DNA from: a virus
DNA length: 60,939 bases
IMG/VR virus record: IMGVR_UViG_3300027980_000037
Span: 1-60,939 of that record
Direction: 5' to 3' (one strand)
Part shown: positions 51,823-57,856 of the stretch, in pieces
Layout of the letters: the number at the start of each line of letters is the position of its first letter
How positions within the stretch are numbered: position 1 is the first letter of the stretch
Program-made: the position numbers and the translations under genes
The notes under the pieces: model-generated
Databases searched by the model: none
Told to the model about the DNA's origin: nothing
The model's input: the letters and a program-made list of their open reading frames with translations, nothing else

Positions 51823-52119
51823 TTAACCTATGAGCGCGACAGTTGCACTACCAGTGCCGCCGGTGCTTTTGCAATCCAGTTCCAAACGCTGCGGGATCTC
51901 GATGCAGTACACGCCATCAGCGGTGAAGTTCAGACCGTCGATATCTTCAAAGTCTGTGGTAGCGCCTTCCGGTCGACCGCCAAACTGAATATCGTGACCG
52001 TTAATACCGGTGATGTAGATAGCCAGACAGTTCGATGTGCGCGCCGTTACCAGCGGAATTTCATCATCGTCATAGGCTTTGCTGCTAGATACCGACCAAG
52101 ATTTAATCTGTTTAGCCAT
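51823..52119 (-). CDS. Small beta-rich virion protein, 98 aa
   Basis: All-beta, Gly/Thr/Asp-rich, just upstream of the tailspike gene in transcription order. It may be an adaptor that joins the spike to the tail, or a small decoration protein. No known motif. Confidence 0.55.
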   Translation of the reverse strand: MAKQIKSWSVSSSKAYDDDEIPLVTARTSNCLAIYITGINGHDIQFGGRPEGATTDFEDIDGLNFTADGVYCIEIPQRLELDCKSTGGTGSATVALIG

Positions 52120-52177
52120 CGTTTTCCCCTGTGGGAATTGGTTGTCGGACTGATTACACCCCGAAAAGGCTTTTTAT

Positions 52178-52375
52178 TCAAGAGCCACCGGCTGTAAAGC
52201 CTTGTTCATAGCCTTCTTCGTGACCCTCGTTACGTGCGGCAAAGGTGCATTGCTGACAGGGTTTGACCTCTATACCACCACCAAGAGCGTTACCACCATC
52301 TAGCGTCGAACCGCAGCCGGAACAGACTATGTTGATAAGAACGCCCGCCGGCTTTATTTTTTCGCTGTCACTCAC
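52178..52375 (-). CDS. Small zinc-ribbon protein, 65 aa
   Basis: CSGC (about 18-21) and CQQC (about 40-43) form a zinc ribbon; the tail is acidic and Gly-rich. It overlaps the 75-aa membrane gene by 8 bases. Confidence 0.6.
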   Translation of the reverse strand: MSDSEKIKPAGVLINIVCSGCGSTLDGGNALGGGIEVKPCQQCTFAARNEGHEEGYEQGFTAGGS

Positions 52376-52595
52376 GGCCTTTAATCAGAACCTTGCGCTT
52401 GATGCTGTAAATATCCAAGCTGGTTCTTTCCTCGATTTCATCAATCGCCCAAATAATCAGGATAAGCCACCACACGGTTATGATCGCGATACCGACAGAG
52501 ATATCATCAACCTTTATGTCTGCGCCTTTCCACCAAGTCACAGCGGCAGAAATAAGCATGATTACCAAACCAATACCAAAGTACCAATAGTACAT
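52368..52595 (-). CDS. Two-segment small membrane protein, 75 aa
   Basis: ATG 52595 has AAGGAG directly upstream. Two hydrophobic segments (about 2-18 and 30-49) and a charged tail. A second holin, antiholin or inner-membrane effector are possible; it is 20 kb from the lysis genes. Confidence 0.6.
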   Translation of the reverse strand: MYYWYFGIGLVIMLISAAVTWWKGADIKVDDISVGIAIITVWWLILIIWAIDEIEERTSLDIYSIKRKVLIKGRE

Positions 52596-52605
52596 ATCAC
52601 TCTCC

Positions 52606-52701
52606 TTACGAAAGCGTTGATGTAACACCAAGAATAAGCACAACTACAAACGCCATTGCGACAATCAATGTCAAGCACAACTGTCTGCTTGTAGCTCGCA
52701 T
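52606..52701 (-). CDS. Micro-ORF: 31-aa single-pass membrane peptide
   Basis: TGATG overlap with the upstream stop. Residues 8-28 are hydrophobic (CLTLIVAMAFVVVLILGV) after a basic start (MRATSRQ). The next gene's ribosome site follows its stop. Coupling and topology support expression; function unknown. Confidence 0.5.
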   Translation of the reverse strand: MRATSRQLCLTLIVAMAFVVVLILGVTSTLS

Positions 52702-52892
52702 CAGTCTTCACCCATAAAATCTTTGTAGTCTTCTTCAGACAATTCGATGATATTCAGAATCGTGACAGCAGCTCCGTCATTCTCACGACCGGCAGCTTCA
52801 GCGATCCGCTTCATTGACGGATGCTTTGGGCCATTCAAAACAAACTGACCGGAACCGGTTGTGCCTAAATAGCTGATGAAAAAATATCTCAT
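52701..52892 (-). CDS. Small hypothetical protein, 63 aa
   Basis: Joined by ATGA/TGATG overlaps on both sides. A strand N-terminus (MRYFFISYLG) and an acidic helical tail. No metal ligands or membrane segment. Confidence 0.6.
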   Translation of the reverse strand: MRYFFISYLGTTGSGQFVLNGPKHPSMKRIAEAAGRENDGAAVTILNIIELSEEDYKDFMGED

Positions 52893-53056
52893 TTATGTGT
52901 CCTCATATCGTCGAGCGCACCTTGTTTTCGTTCTTCACTCAACAGCATTTCTTTGATGCGTTGTAAGTTTATTGGGTGTATTTGGTTTGGTGGTATTTCC
53001 TGACTGAAGCCTTTTAGTATTTTTTTGATGTGTTCTTCTGTCAGCTCGTCAGTCAT
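52889..53056 (-). CDS. Small helical protein, 55 aa
   Basis: Starts inside the end of the 100-aa gene and ends in an ATGA overlap with the next start. Charged and helical (LTEEHIKKILKGF; LQRIKEMLLSEERK). It fills what would otherwise be a 156-base gap. Function unknown. Confidence 0.6.
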   Translation of the reverse strand: MTDELTEEHIKKILKGFSQEIPPNQIHPINLQRIKEMLLSEERKQGALDDMRTHK

Positions 53057-53351
53057 TGGTGAATTCCATCATCTTCATATTGAAGTCGTATTCCATCATC
53101 CACCCTGAATACTTTTGGCTCAAGTAATTTCTGCAAGTGCCATCGTATTCCTCGCGCTCGGCAGACAAGCGGCTGGTGTTCCAGAAAATAACAGCCCTGC
53201 CAGGTATCGGCGGCGGCAATTCAGACATGGGTTTCCACGGCATAGAGCGTTGGTGTTCTGTTATCGCCCTCGATCTCTCGAAGGTCTTTTCGTTGTTATC
53301 GCCGTACACTTCTTTGTCCACTGGTCGCGGGAAATCGCCCTTACCTGACAT
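53049..53351 (-). CDS. Hypothetical protein, 100 aa
   Basis: Contains WKPMSELPPPIPGRAVIFWN, a motif of short phage proteins of the DUF551-like kind (W-x-P-M-x-E-x-P). Soluble. Overlaps its neighbours at both ends. Role unknown. Confidence 0.6.
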   Translation of the reverse strand: MSGKGDFPRPVDKEVYGDNNEKTFERSRAITEHQRSMPWKPMSELPPPIPGRAVIFWNTSRLSAEREEYDGTCRNYLSQKYSGWMMEYDFNMKMMEFTND

Positions 53352-53766
53352 TTGTGGGCCTCGGTTTTAGGTTTGATGTGTTTTTATAAGAAAGCACTGC
53401 GCCGCATCCGTCACAACAAAGAACACTGCCTCTCTTGACCGGAGTGCTGTCAGCATGAAGCGCCCACTTTGATTTAACTTCAAAGACGGTTGCAAATTTT
53501 CTACGAAGGTATTTAAACGCGACCTTGCCGCAGTCTTTGTGAATGATATCTATGTATGAGCCATCGGCGTAGACGTTCCAGTTGTAAGGTCTGGTGATTC
53601 TTGGGAATGGCTGGTACTCGCGGGTAAACGGGTTCATCGCGAAGATAGTACCCCATTCCTCAACCTCTACTTGGTGAGGCGAAGCTATTCTTGAGCTGTC
53701 ATAAGCAACTGTATTTTTAAACAGCCGAACAGCTAATTTTTCGTCTTCTAGTTCTTGGCTAGTCAT
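53341..53766 (-). CDS. Hypothetical protein with C-terminal zinc site, 141 aa
   Basis: An N-terminal helix is followed by a strand-rich domain. HKDC in the middle and CCDGC near the C-terminus may bind zinc. It lies near the start of the late operon. Confidence 0.6.
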   Translation of the reverse strand: MTSQELEDEKLAVRLFKNTVAYDSSRIASPHQVEVEEWGTIFAMNPFTREYQPFPRITRPYNWNVYADGSYIDIIHKDCGKVAFKYLRRKFATVFEVKSKWALHADSTPVKRGSVLCCDGCGAVLSYKNTSNLKPRPTNVR

Positions 53767-53837
53767 TTCTTGTTGTTATTTTACCGGCGAAGCCGGTCGA
53801 AATTTTTTGAAGCTTCGCATTTCATATTTTATCCCGG

Positions 53838-54065
53838 CTAACTGTAACGGCGGCGATACGCTTTCTCGTCGACCTTCCAGCCATTTTTCGCCATGTGACG
53901 GTCTTTGACCGCTTGCCATTCCGCAAAACTATTACCGTAAGAAACGACAGCCTCATTACACGCAACAAAATCCGCAACCCTCGGCGGCGATGTAGCCAAG
54001 CGGGCCGTGATCGCAACCGACGCTACCGACGCAACTACAAGCTTTAAGAAATTCCTACGATTCAT
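53838..54065 (-). CDS. Small exported protein with Tat-type signal, 75 aa
   Basis: MNRRNFLKLVVASVASVAITA: twin-arginine RRNFLK followed by a moderately hydrophobic stretch and an A-x-A-like site, a textbook Tat signal. The mature part is only about 45-50 residues (FAEWQAVKDRHMAKNGW...). It is the first gene after the late promoter at 54176-54204. A phage product routed to the Tat pathway is unusual; function unknown. Confidence 0.65.
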   Translation of the reverse strand: MNRRNFLKLVVASVASVAITARLATSPPRVADFVACNEAVVSYGNSFAEWQAVKDRHMAKNGWKVDEKAYRRRYS

Positions 54066-54175
54066 TTTTTTATCCGAAATTTTGTATACGGCTGTTCGGA
54101 CTCTTACCGCAGCCGCCTAACGCAACCCAGCCCATTGCTGCTGCTCTCTGGAACTGGCGAGTTCCACTACAACCG

Positions 54176-54204
54176 AATATATCCGCATTTATAGCCAGTG
54201 TCCA
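54176..54204 (-). promoter_or_regulatory. Late-operon promoter overlapping an operator copy
   Basis: Minus strand TGGACA (54204-54199), 17-bp spacer, TATATT (54181-54176). The -35 is part of CCAAATGTGGACA, the same motif found at the early promoters. It points into the operon that begins at 54065 and runs to 16251. Confidence 0.6.
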
Positions 54205-54449
54205 CATTTGGGGGGAGAAAACCGAAAAAATGGGCGTGGGTGTTATGGGGAACCCTTATTTAGTAAGAGAGAAGGTTCATTCGATTCCGATTGGCTGGCG
54301 GGTTTTTGCGGGCTGCTTCGGTGGGGCTGTTGTTCACACTGCATGGCGCTCTGCTGCTGCTGGCTGCTCTGCTGCTGCTGATGTGATGCCACAGTATGCA
54401 CATTGTCGATCGGTGTCGCTGTGGCTGCTCTCGTTGGCTGTGGTTGGTG

Positions 54450-54481
54450 GATGCCAGGTCGAATGAGTGATGCCAGGTCGA
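54450..54481. repeat. Tandem GATGCCAGGTCGA repeats
   Basis: Two perfect 13-bp copies (54450-54462, 54469-54481) 19 bp apart, between the terminator of the last early cassette and the late promoter. The position corresponds to that of the GTAGCTCAACGGT repeats in the neighbouring cassettes. Confidence 0.7.
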
Positions 54482-54496
54482 TGCTGTGACTTCAGG

Positions 54497-54524
54497 GCAA
54501 AAGAAAGCCCGCGCTAGGCGGGCT
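54497..54524 (-). terminator. Intrinsic terminator
   Basis: Minus strand AGCCCGC-ctagc-GCGGGCT followed by TTCTTTT. It ends the unit containing 54558-55561. Confidence 0.85.
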
Positions 54525-54557
54525 GTGAGTTGGTAGCTGATGAATGCTGTTAGCGGC

Positions 54558-54821
54558 TCATGCCTCACCGCCTTCGAGCTGCTCAGTGATGCTGTCGATG
54601 CTGTCGCTCAGGTGTTGATACAGGTCGGCCCGCTTGTAGCTGTCCGGGCATGATAGCTTGCGCCTCACGTGGGCGGTCACACTGCCCCGCGAATGAGTAA
54701 GACCCTTCATTTCGAGGCTGATGGCGTGTTTCCACTGTAAAAGCTGAAAAAGAGGTATCTCAACCACCACACCGTTAAAGTCATAGATGCCCACATTGCT
54801 TGCTAATAGTTGCTGTGACAT
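54558..54821 (-). CDS. Hypothetical protein, 87 aa
   Basis: Last gene of the third early cassette, ending about 30 bases before the terminator. Mostly helical with a central cysteine and basic patches (VTAHVRRKLSCPDSYKRADL). Two bases separate its start from the preceding stop. No function recognised. Confidence 0.65.
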   Translation of the reverse strand: MSQQLLASNVGIYDFNGVVVEIPLFQLLQWKHAISLEMKGLTHSRGSVTAHVRRKLSCPDSYKRADLYQHLSDSIDSITEQLEGGEA

Positions 54822-54823
54822 GA

Positions 54824-55144
54824 CTAGTACCCCGCAGCTTCAGCACGATAGTCGCGCTGGCGATGGCTGATATCTTGAAAATCAGGATAGCCGTACTCAT
54901 TAAGCGGCATTGGATTGGTGGCAACGACCTGATGCAGCGTCGAAGACAGGCGACCATCGCAATCACTGCCATCACGCTCGATAAATCGCGTCAGCTCCTG
55001 CCCATCGTCAGACAGCTCCCAAGTAATCCGCGAGGCACTGTAGCCCTCGTCGGTACGCTCGAAAGTAGAATGCTCAAGGCTTTGCCCCGGCTCGATTGTT
55101 AGCGTTACCACGCCATTGTTGTAGGTTTTAAATCTCATGCTCAT
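54824..55144 (-). CDS. Hypothetical protein, 106 aa
   Basis: Starts with AGGGGT upstream (a second ATG six bases later is possible). The N-terminal half is strand-rich (VVTLTIEPGQSLEHSTFER), the rest polar. It follows the 27-aa membrane ORF and may be coupled to it. Confidence 0.65.
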   Translation of the reverse strand: MSMRFKTYNNGVVTLTIEPGQSLEHSTFERTDEGYSASRITWELSDDGQELTRFIERDGSDCDGRLSSTLHQVVATNPMPLNEYGYPDFQDISHRQRDYRAEAAGY

Positions 55145-55148
55145 ACCC

Positions 55149-55232
55149 CTATGGTAATAACAGAATGATTAGAAGCACTGCCAGCACGAAGCTGGCAGTA
55201 CCCCAATGGATTACAGGCGGGCGCTTGCTCAT
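55149..55232 (-). CDS. Micro-ORF: 27-aa single-pass membrane peptide
   Basis: ATGA overlap with the DUF2958-like stop. MSKRPPVIHWG is followed by a strongly hydrophobic stretch (FVLAVLLIILLLP). An inverted repeat (CTGCCAGC/GCTGGCAG) lies inside it. It is probably translated by coupling; function unknown. Confidence 0.5.
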   Translation of the reverse strand: MSKRPPVIHWGTASFVLAVLLIILLLP

Positions 55233-55561
55233 GCGCTTTCCTTGATGTGCCAAGTAATGCCCTTGCTAGACATTGCCTCGCCCAACGTCAGGTCACACTC
55301 GGTATCAGTAATAACGCCGGAGAATTGGTCAAGCTCAGAGGCTGGCAGATATCCCAGCTCAGGAAAGCCTAATCCAAGATCGCAAAGCCCGAACAGCATC
55401 GTAGCGCCATTGATAAGCTCGGCGTGTACGATGTGCCATTCCGCTGATGCTACTTCAAAGCGCACAATGACCGGACGGTCATAGTTAGCCACCTCGGGAT
55501 TGTCTGCAGCGCCAGCACAAAATAGCTGAGTTGAGAGTGAATCGGATATGTATGATTTCAT
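55229..55561 (-). CDS. DUF2958-like protein
   Basis: 110 aa, ATG 55561 preceded by GGAGACTGACACA. The central MLFGLCDLGLGFPELGYLPASELDQF matches the DUF2958 pattern (FGL...ELGY-x-ELE) known from plasmids and phages, often near RadC and antirestriction-type genes. Its cassette has its own promoter and GUGGU hairpin. Role unknown. Confidence 0.65.
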   Translation of the reverse strand: MKSYISDSLSTQLFCAGAADNPEVANYDRPVIVRFEVASAEWHIVHAELINGATMLFGLCDLGLGFPELGYLPASELDQFSGVITDTECDLTLGEAMSSKGITWHIKESA

Positions 55562-55579
55562 TGTGTCAGTCTCCAAGTA

Positions 55580-55633
55580 GCCCACACCACACGGGCCTTA
55601 TACACACTTTAATTTATGTGCAGCTACTGTCAA
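55580..55633 (-). promoter_or_regulatory. Cassette 3 promoter and GUGGU hairpin
   Basis: TTGACA (55633-55628), 16-bp spacer with a diverged operator (TGCACATAAAT), TAAAGT (55611-55606). Then GCCCGU-GUGGU-GUGGGC (55596-55580) as minus-strand RNA, with two G-U pairs that would be A-C mismatches on the other strand. GGAGACTGA follows at once. The -10 is weak. Confidence 0.55.
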
Positions 55634-55701
55634 GTGGTTTATTTTCGGAGATTCCGGGCAGCCTGGGCGATGGTGTGACATCACATATATCTTACTTCGG
55701 G

Positions 55702-55746
55702 GCTGTAGCTCAACGGTTCGCTTCCTTTTTGCTGTGGCTCAACGGT
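55702..55746. repeat. GTAGCTCAACGGT-type repeats, pair 1
   Basis: GCTGTAGCTCAACGGT (55702-55717) and GCTGTGGCTCAACGGT (55731-55746), 29 bp apart, directly downstream of the radC terminator and upstream of the cassette 3 promoter. Confidence 0.75.
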
Positions 55747-55751
55747 CAGGC

Positions 55752-55778
55752 AAAAAAAAGCCCCTGACTAGCAGGGGC
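55752..55778 (-). terminator. Intrinsic terminator of the radC cassette
   Basis: Minus strand GCCCCTG-ctagt-CAGGGGC followed by eight T residues; 18 bases after the radC-like stop. Confidence 0.9.
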
Positions 55779-55795
55779 GAGAGACTGCGACAAGT

Positions 55796-56257
55796 TCAGA
55801 ACTCGCCACGCATTGCCAGCGACACTGTGCTGTCGGGCGTGACAATGAAATGATCGAGAACTCGCACATCTATCAGTTCCATAGCATCACGGATACGGCG
55901 GGTAATGCTTTTATCTGATGCTGATGGCTCAGGCACACCGGACGGATGATTGTGTGCCAGCACGATAGCGGCAGCGTTCAGGTCGATAGCACTGCGTACC
56001 AGCTCACGCGGGTATACCGTGGTCGCATCAATAGTGCCTTTGAATTCTTCGCGGAACTCAAGAACACGGTGGCGATTGTCGAGATACAGCACACCAAACA
56101 CTTCCTGCTTACGGTGGGCGAGATTCGCCTTTAAGAAATCACGGCTGGCTGCTGGTGATTCGATTGCAACGCCCTTCTCGATGCCGCAAAGCTTTAAGTA
56201 CGCTGCTGCGACTTCTTCGATATTGGCTGCTTGTCCTGCTTTGTTGTATAGCTTCAT
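55796..56257 (-). CDS. radC: RadC-like JAB/MPN protein
   Basis: 153 aa. JAMM motif HNHPSGVPEPSASD with H102, H104, S112 and D115, plus the LEFREEF segment that may supply the Glu. It lacks the usual N-terminal HhH region, as in the short RadC proteins of phages and plasmids. A second RadC-type domain is present in the giant virion protein. Its own promoter, hairpin and terminator flank it. Biochemical role of RadC is still unclear; counter-defence is a hypothesis. Confidence 0.8.
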   Translation of the reverse strand: MKLYNKAGQAANIEEVAAAYLKLCGIEKGVAIESPAASRDFLKANLAHRKQEVFGVLYLDNRHRVLEFREEFKGTIDATTVYPRELVRSAIDLNAAAIVLAHNHPSGVPEPSASDKSITRRIRDAMELIDVRVLDHFIVTPDSTVSLAMRGEF

Positions 56258-56274
56258 TGTCAGTCTCCAAAATG

Positions 56275-56328
56275 CCCGCTACCACAGCGGGGTTATAAAC
56301 ATAGTATCAATTGTGGATAGTGTTGCAA
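56275..56328 (-). promoter_or_regulatory. Cassette 2 promoter and GUGGU hairpin
   Basis: TTGCAA (56328-56323), 16-bp spacer with operator variant TCCACAATTGA, TACTAT (56306-56301). Then CCCGCU-GUGGU-AGCGGG (56291-56275 region) and GGAGACTGACA before the radC start. Confidence 0.65.
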
Positions 56329-56397
56329 GTTCTTTTTTTCAGGTAGTGGTAGCCAGGACGATTCAGTGACGCGAGCCTTCCTTCTCACATTGTGGCA

Positions 56398-56454
56398 GTA
56401 GCTCAACGGTGGGTCAGTCGCTCAACGGTCTACCTCTTGGCTGTAGCTCAACCG
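56398..56454. repeat. GTAGCTCAACGGT-type repeats, triplet
   Basis: GTAGCTCAACGGT (56398-56410), GTCGCTCAACGGT (56417-56429) and GTAGCTCAACCG (about 56443-56454). Spacing is about 20 and 25 bases. They lie between the cassette 1 terminator and the cassette 2 promoter. Confidence 0.75.
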
Positions 56455-56460
56455 CCAGAC

Positions 56461-56499
56461 AAAAGAATGCCCCGCTACCGTTGGGGGCGATAGCGGGGC
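56461..56499 (-). terminator. Intrinsic terminator of cassette 1
   Basis: Minus strand GCCCCGCTA...TAGCGGGGC, a 9-bp stem with a 13-base loop, then ATTCTTTT; 31 bases after the 265-aa gene. Confidence 0.75.
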
Positions 56500-56529
56500 G
56501 TGGGGTTGCCGCAGGACGCGGCAGGGAGA

Positions 56530-57327
56530 CTAACTGTTTGCAGCTTTCGGCGTGATATCTTCGAGCCTGTGCAGTTCTTCAATCAGGCTTTCTTTCTGCT
56601 CTGGTGTGCATTCAAGGATATGCCGCGCCAGTTCATCAGTGCTGATATCGCCGCTGTCGAGTATCCGGCGCAAGGCGAACTCACTGTCACATTCGATAGC
56701 GACACAGGCTTCAGTCAGATTGTTATGAGTATCAACGGCCTGTTGACTGCCGCCAGCAAACAACACCAGCCGCACAACATACTTCGCATCCGGCAATACC
56801 TTCCCACCAGCGTCTGTGATATCACGCTTGTCCATATCGCTCAGTGATTCAGCGGTGCATTCTTCGATGTAGTATTCACCTGAAGCCAGCATGAATACCG
56901 ATTCCGGCGGCTTGAACTCGGGATAGTGGTTTGTGTCGGGGTCGATGCCGTACTTCTCGTACAGCTTCGGCAGGGCTTCGGGCGGGTATCCACCAACCTG
57001 CGTCCATTCGTAAGTACGGGTATCCAGCACGAAGAAACCTGCATCCCCATGACTGCGTTTTTCCTGATATTCAGTCATTAACAGTTCTGATACCAGTGGT
57101 GTTTTACCGCCAAACACACCGAGGCTCATATTGTCGGCATAGCCGCAGTGCTGGTGACAAACACCTACCAGCCGCGCATAAGCATAGGCAAAGTCATTGC
57201 CCCGGCTCTCCATCAGCTTGCGGTGAATGTCCAGAATCATCGGCACAGCGTAACCGCCCCAATGCAGATATATTTCCTGACTGACGTTTTCACCATCAGT
57301 TACTACGATTATTGCTCTATCACCCAT
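56530..57327 (-). CDS. Hypothetical protein with YLHWGG motif, 265 aa
   Basis: Begins with MGDRAIIVVTD and QEIYLHWGG, a start shared by an uncharacterised phage/plasmid family. The remainder is acidic with alternating helices and strands; no Walker or metal motif is evident. ATG 57327 has TGGAGAA upstream. Second gene of cassette 1, after the zinc-ribbon gene. Confidence 0.7.
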   Translation of the reverse strand: MGDRAIIVVTDGENVSQEIYLHWGGYAVPMILDIHRKLMESRGNDFAYAYARLVGVCHQHCGYADNMSLGVFGGKTPLVSELLMTEYQEKRSHGDAGFFVLDTRTYEWTQVGGYPPEALPKLYEKYGIDPDTNHYPEFKPPESVFMLASGEYYIEECTAESLSDMDKRDITDAGGKVLPDAKYVVRLVLFAGGSQQAVDTHNNLTEACVAIECDSEFALRRILDSGDISTDELARHILECTPEQKESLIEELHRLEDITPKAANS

Positions 57328-57353
57328 GAGTATTCTCCAGTTAAGGGTTGTGG

Positions 57354-57611
57354 TTAAAATTCTTCCATCATTGAAGCAGCACCATCTAGGTCACTGCCAA
57401 GAACGTCATACAATGAACCAGCCTTCATTGCTGTATCAGGGTTATGAGGCTCGTTGGTGCATTTGCTGTTAGGGTCACTATTGAACTCGTTGCCGAAAAC
57501 ACCGCAGCCATTCTTTCTGAATAGCTTGTTTGCTTGCTCAATAGGAAGGTCTACATCATGCAGGGAGTCGATATCCCACGGCTCGCCACAGTGTCTGCAA
57601 TAAATATCCAT
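57354..57611 (-). CDS. Zinc-ribbon phage protein, 85 aa
   Basis: MDIYCRHCGEPWDIDSLHD starts a family common in phages; CRHC plus later cysteines (KNGCGVF, SKCTNE) give a zinc site. ATG 57611 with GGAGACTGATA upstream; a longer frame from 57737 runs across the promoter. First gene of cassette 1. Function unknown. Confidence 0.75.
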   Translation of the reverse strand: MDIYCRHCGEPWDIDSLHDVDLPIEQANKLFRKNGCGVFGNEFNSDPNSKCTNEPHNPDTAMKAGSLYDVLGSDLDGAASMMEEF

Positions 57612-57629
57612 TATCAGTCTCCATTTATG

Positions 57630-57682
57630 CCCGCCACCACGGCGGGATAGCTTCAGATTACCAAATGTGGACACCATTGCAA
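57630..57682 (-). promoter_or_regulatory. Cassette 1 promoter and GUGGU hairpin
   Basis: TTGCAA (57682-57677), 16-bp spacer with operator TCCACATTTGG, TAATCT (57660-57655). Then CCCGCC-GUGGU-GGCGGG (57646-57630), 6 perfect pairs, and GGAGACTGATA before ATG 57611. Confidence 0.65.
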
Positions 57683-57740
57683 GCGTTATTTTTGAGCAGG
57701 TTTCAGCCGGCAACCCAGAGCCAGCAATGACTATCACTGG

Positions 57741-57775
57741 CGTAGGTCAACAGTAGATCAGTCGTGGGTCAACAG
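57741..57775. repeat. Diverged GTAGCTCAACGGT-type repeats
   Basis: CGTAGGTCAACAG (57741-57753) and GTGGGTCAACAG (57764-57775), 22 bp apart, upstream of the cassette 1 promoter. The core GTCAACAG differs from CTCAACGG, so membership is less sure. Confidence 0.5.
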
Positions 57776-57836
57776 CCCCGGGGTCGGCAAGGATACCTGG
57801 TATATCAGTAGTGGCAGATGTTGACTAAGTGATTGA

Positions 57837-57854
57837 TTCGCAAGGTCTTGCGAA
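57837..57854. repeat. Perfect inverted repeat after terS
   Basis: TTCGCAAG-gt-CTTGCGAA, 8-bp arms, two bases beyond the terS stop. It lacks a T-tract, so an operator or packaging/replication protein site fits better than a terminator. An operator core (CCACATTTG) lies next to it at 57862-57870 inside the last terS codons. Confidence 0.6.
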
Positions 57855-57856
57855 AA

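Larger units (their letters stand above)
54066..54557. other. 492-bp non-coding region with late promoter, repeats and terminator
   Basis: Frames in both directions (54230-54466 plus; 54260-54568 minus) lack ribosome sites and have low-complexity Ser/Ala/Arg translations, so I reject them. The region holds the late promoter (54176-54204), CTGCTG-rich sequence (54340-54380), two GATGCCAGGTCGA repeats (54450-54481) and an intrinsic terminator. It is the largest gap in the genome. Confidence 0.65.

Noticed and set aside
54230-54568. ORFs on both strands in the 492-bp gap
   Set aside because: No ribosome sites, low-complexity translations over CTGCTG-rich DNA, and they overlap the promoter, repeats or terminator.
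55676-55690. CRP-type site TGTGACATCACA
   Set aside because: The half-sites are spaced by two bases instead of six, so it does not fit CRP; likely chance.
55698-55790. tRNA-like 5' sequence (GGGGCTGTAGCTCAACGG)
   Set aside because: It resembles an acceptor/D-arm, but no anticodon arm, T-arm (GGTTCGA) or 3' acceptor complement follows at the right distance, and the same core is repeated several times in nearby gaps.
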